IMG/VR virus record: IMGVR_UViG_3300026078_000460
Location: 1 to 23,606 of that record
Origin: a virus
DNA: 23,606 nt
Direction: 5' to 3' (one strand)
The notes under the pieces were generated by a model. The model was not told the origin of the DNA. It worked only from the letters and a program-made list of their open reading frames with translations, and made no database searches. A program made the position numbers and the translations under genes. This document shows, piece after piece, positions 23,201 to 23,606 of the stretch (positions are counted from its first letter, which is position 1; the number at the start of each line of letters is the position of its first letter).

Positions 23201-23469
23201 TCGTCGATCTCGGCTTTGGCGTGCCCGACCGCAGCCTCATCCTCGATGTGCATCGGAATATCGAGCTGCTCGCCGGATTCGGCTTTCTTGATCTTGGCCG
23301 AAACCTGCTCTCTCAGGCCCTCGTCCTGAGCCTCCAGCTGGATCCGCATCGCCTGACCGGAGACTGCTCGCTCCAGCATGGTGTTGACCTGGTCGCGCAG
23401 GCCGTCTTCCTTGGCGGAGATCTGTATATAGGCGCGAGCGATCTCAAAGCCCATACCGTCGTCCGCCAC
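20251..23469 (-). CDS. Tape measure protein
   Basis: The 1072-aa protein sets tail length and should scale to a tail of roughly 160 nm at 0.15 nm per residue. Residues 1-200 are acidic helix with repeated DEGLREQV and KEDGLRDQV units; about 215-265 form a hydrophobic Gly/Ala-rich segment (MMSMIGAALALAPALAAIPA); about 270-520 are a Gln/Ala-rich coiled coil; about 560-900 are hydrophobic helices (LIPLIREIADMFGVYLAKHI); the C-terminus is Gly-rich (SGGGGVVVQNLVVNI). The GTG start has AGGAG 7 nt upstream. One dispersed motif copy encodes the GGGVV of the tail end. Confidence 0.93.
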   Translation of the reverse strand: MADDGMGFEIARAYIQISAKEDGLRDQVNTMLERAVSGQAMRIQLEAQDEGLREQVSAKIKKAESGEQLDIPMHIEDEAAVGHAKAEIDELKAESHVDLHLETGDAEAKLAAVAAEEEEVKLKADDMGDSSGIDRLRASIDGLAGDIIGLNQSVDTVHGSLGDVKQAADEVRTALEDSGRAAEDAGDGVEGAANKAEHFGRSAASATNSGSGMSGMMMSMIGAALALAPALAAIPAAVSGFGLGIGAAMGAMKGVMEAVSAADQQMSGGGASTGQAAQTAFSNAIQIRDAETAIADARRQAAIATQNSADQIASAQQQVANSMYSVQRAEQSLQNAEQSELLSQQQLTQAREDATNALVDTNNAAADAHLSVQAAQLGVADAQRNLQQVNDNSLSTDLQKQHAALQLAQAQQALIDAKQRDLEATQKANQADKNGVDNAPNVLQAQRQLQSAIEAVAVAQHGVAAASQSAANAQHALEVAQRNAANQQISSTEAVNKAVQRLSDTLKQQQLAAAAAGAAGAGGVNAFQQAMAKLTPVGQQVANIILQMKSALSGAAQESFLPGFLKFLQDLQPLMPQVRKAIEEAGGAFGHFFEQLGALFQNKQFVSDFFEVLHQGVGFMSQVGGGFLDMFNKVMTAASQAGPIVEAVGSGLSEILSSVGDLFAGLVTGGQGAGDTIHGVLTLISDLLGPIGKLVAAISAALGPAINTLLPPLSRFIGALTEALLPVIRALSPLFDLVAQVLGDVMEAISPILKPLSDLIVALLDLLAQVLTPLIPLIREIADMFGVYLAKHIQDLVPLVQTVTEMLIKIMPVLIPLIEDVLKLADAFMPLMEMFTQFAVAVLQKVIPPITNMITWFLTLVDKILGPVVQGWSILAGDIEHWMQVIAGSVSSWLGKIPEFWNETVGFISKLPGRVSSAVSGLWDGLWNEFKKVYNWIARAWDGLSFTLPSIDLGPLGKLGGWTVGIPSWAQIPQLAQGGNIAEGGVAVVGDAGPERLFLPKGAKVEPLGYGHTQPGPAAQSGGGGVVVQNLVVNITNRMMADFSRPNSLDANSKLYAKQIRDALITVSRDNP
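20391..20403 (-). repeat. Dispersed motif GGGGGTGGTGTAG, copy 6
   Basis: Exact copy in the 3' part of the tape measure gene, encoding Gly-Gly-Gly-Val-Val in the same phase as the copy at 2207. With flanks it matches the copy at 8679 over 18 bp. Confidence 0.6.
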
Positions 23470-23486
23470 CGACGTCTCCTATCTAG

Positions 23487-23606
23487 CTATCCGAAGCTGA
23501 ACATGTCGCCAATTTCCGAGAACTTCAACGCCGCTGGCGTCGCTTCTATCACCTTTCCGTCCCACGGAGACGGCGGACCCGGCAGCAGCGGCGTTGAAGT
23601 TCTCGG
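23487..23606 (-). CDS. Partial gene upstream of the tape measure
   Basis: The C-terminal 39 residues of a frame that enters from the right edge and stops with TAG at 23487, 18 bp before the tape measure start. It reads as a Pro-rich piece (PLLPGPPSPWDGKV) then ATPAALKFSEIGDMFSFG. By position it should be the tail assembly chaperone or its frameshift product. Another frame is open beside it. The first seven codons lie in the right arm of a 21-bp inverted repeat and may not be genuine sequence. Confidence 0.5.
   Translation of the reverse strand, partial: PRTSTPLLPGPPSPWDGKVIEATPAALKFSEIGDMFSFG
23516..23606. repeat. Perfect 21-bp inverted repeat at the window edge
   Basis: 23516-23536 is the exact reverse complement of 23586-23606, with a 49-nt spacer. 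The right arm ends with the last base of the window, so the repeat may continue beyond it. Confidence 0.75.

Noticed and set aside
1-23606. CRISPR array, insertion sequence or integrase attachment site
   Set aside because: No regularly spaced direct repeats of CRISPR length, no transposase or integrase and no flanking inverted repeats of IS type were seen.

Overview
The window reads as part of the genome of a tailed, siphovirus-type bacteriophage of an actinobacterial host. The support is a high-GC sequence with many GTG starts and one TTG start, genes joined by ATGA or GTGA overlaps, a tape measure protein followed by minor tail proteins of actinophage type, a Cys-rich C-terminus resembling DUF6011, and a primase-polymerase/helicase fusion. 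The host genus cannot be fixed from the sequence. No capsid, terminase, integrase or endolysin gene lies in the window.

Layout from left to right. (1) 1-155 is non-coding, with a phased RAHTCAC repeat array and a hairpin. (2) 156-10682 is entirely minus strand. From upstream to downstream it holds a small gene with a leaderless-type start, a cassette of three small proteins of which two are membrane proteins, an XRE-type regulator with a candidate operator, a consensus promoter driving a zinc-binding protein, a hairpin terminator, a strange tRNA-like element with three T-arm hairpins, and then the nucleic-acid module: two unknown proteins, a small protein, a Cas4-like Fe-S nuclease, a tiny membrane protein, a Sak4-like RecA-fold ATPase, an ssDNA-binding-like protein and the primase-polymerase/helicase. 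(3) 10760-14346 is plus strand: an epimerase, two glycosyltransferases and a small protein, all overlapping head to tail, then a structured leader and a small membrane protein. (4) 14350-23606 is minus strand again: tape measure, four further tail or tail-adjacent genes and two small proteins, with a partial gene at the right edge.

How the parts may work together: the left module looks like phage replication and recombination, the right module builds the tail, and the sugar cassette probably decorates a virion component or the cell surface.

The signals least explained by ordinary annotation are the nested tRNA-like element (7785-7920), a 13-bp motif GGGGGTGGTGTAG scattered through both coding and non-coding DNA, a leader with a two-codon ORF under a strong ribosome site (13962-14133), the phased array at the left edge, and a perfect 21-bp inverted repeat flush with the right edge that may be an assembly artefact.
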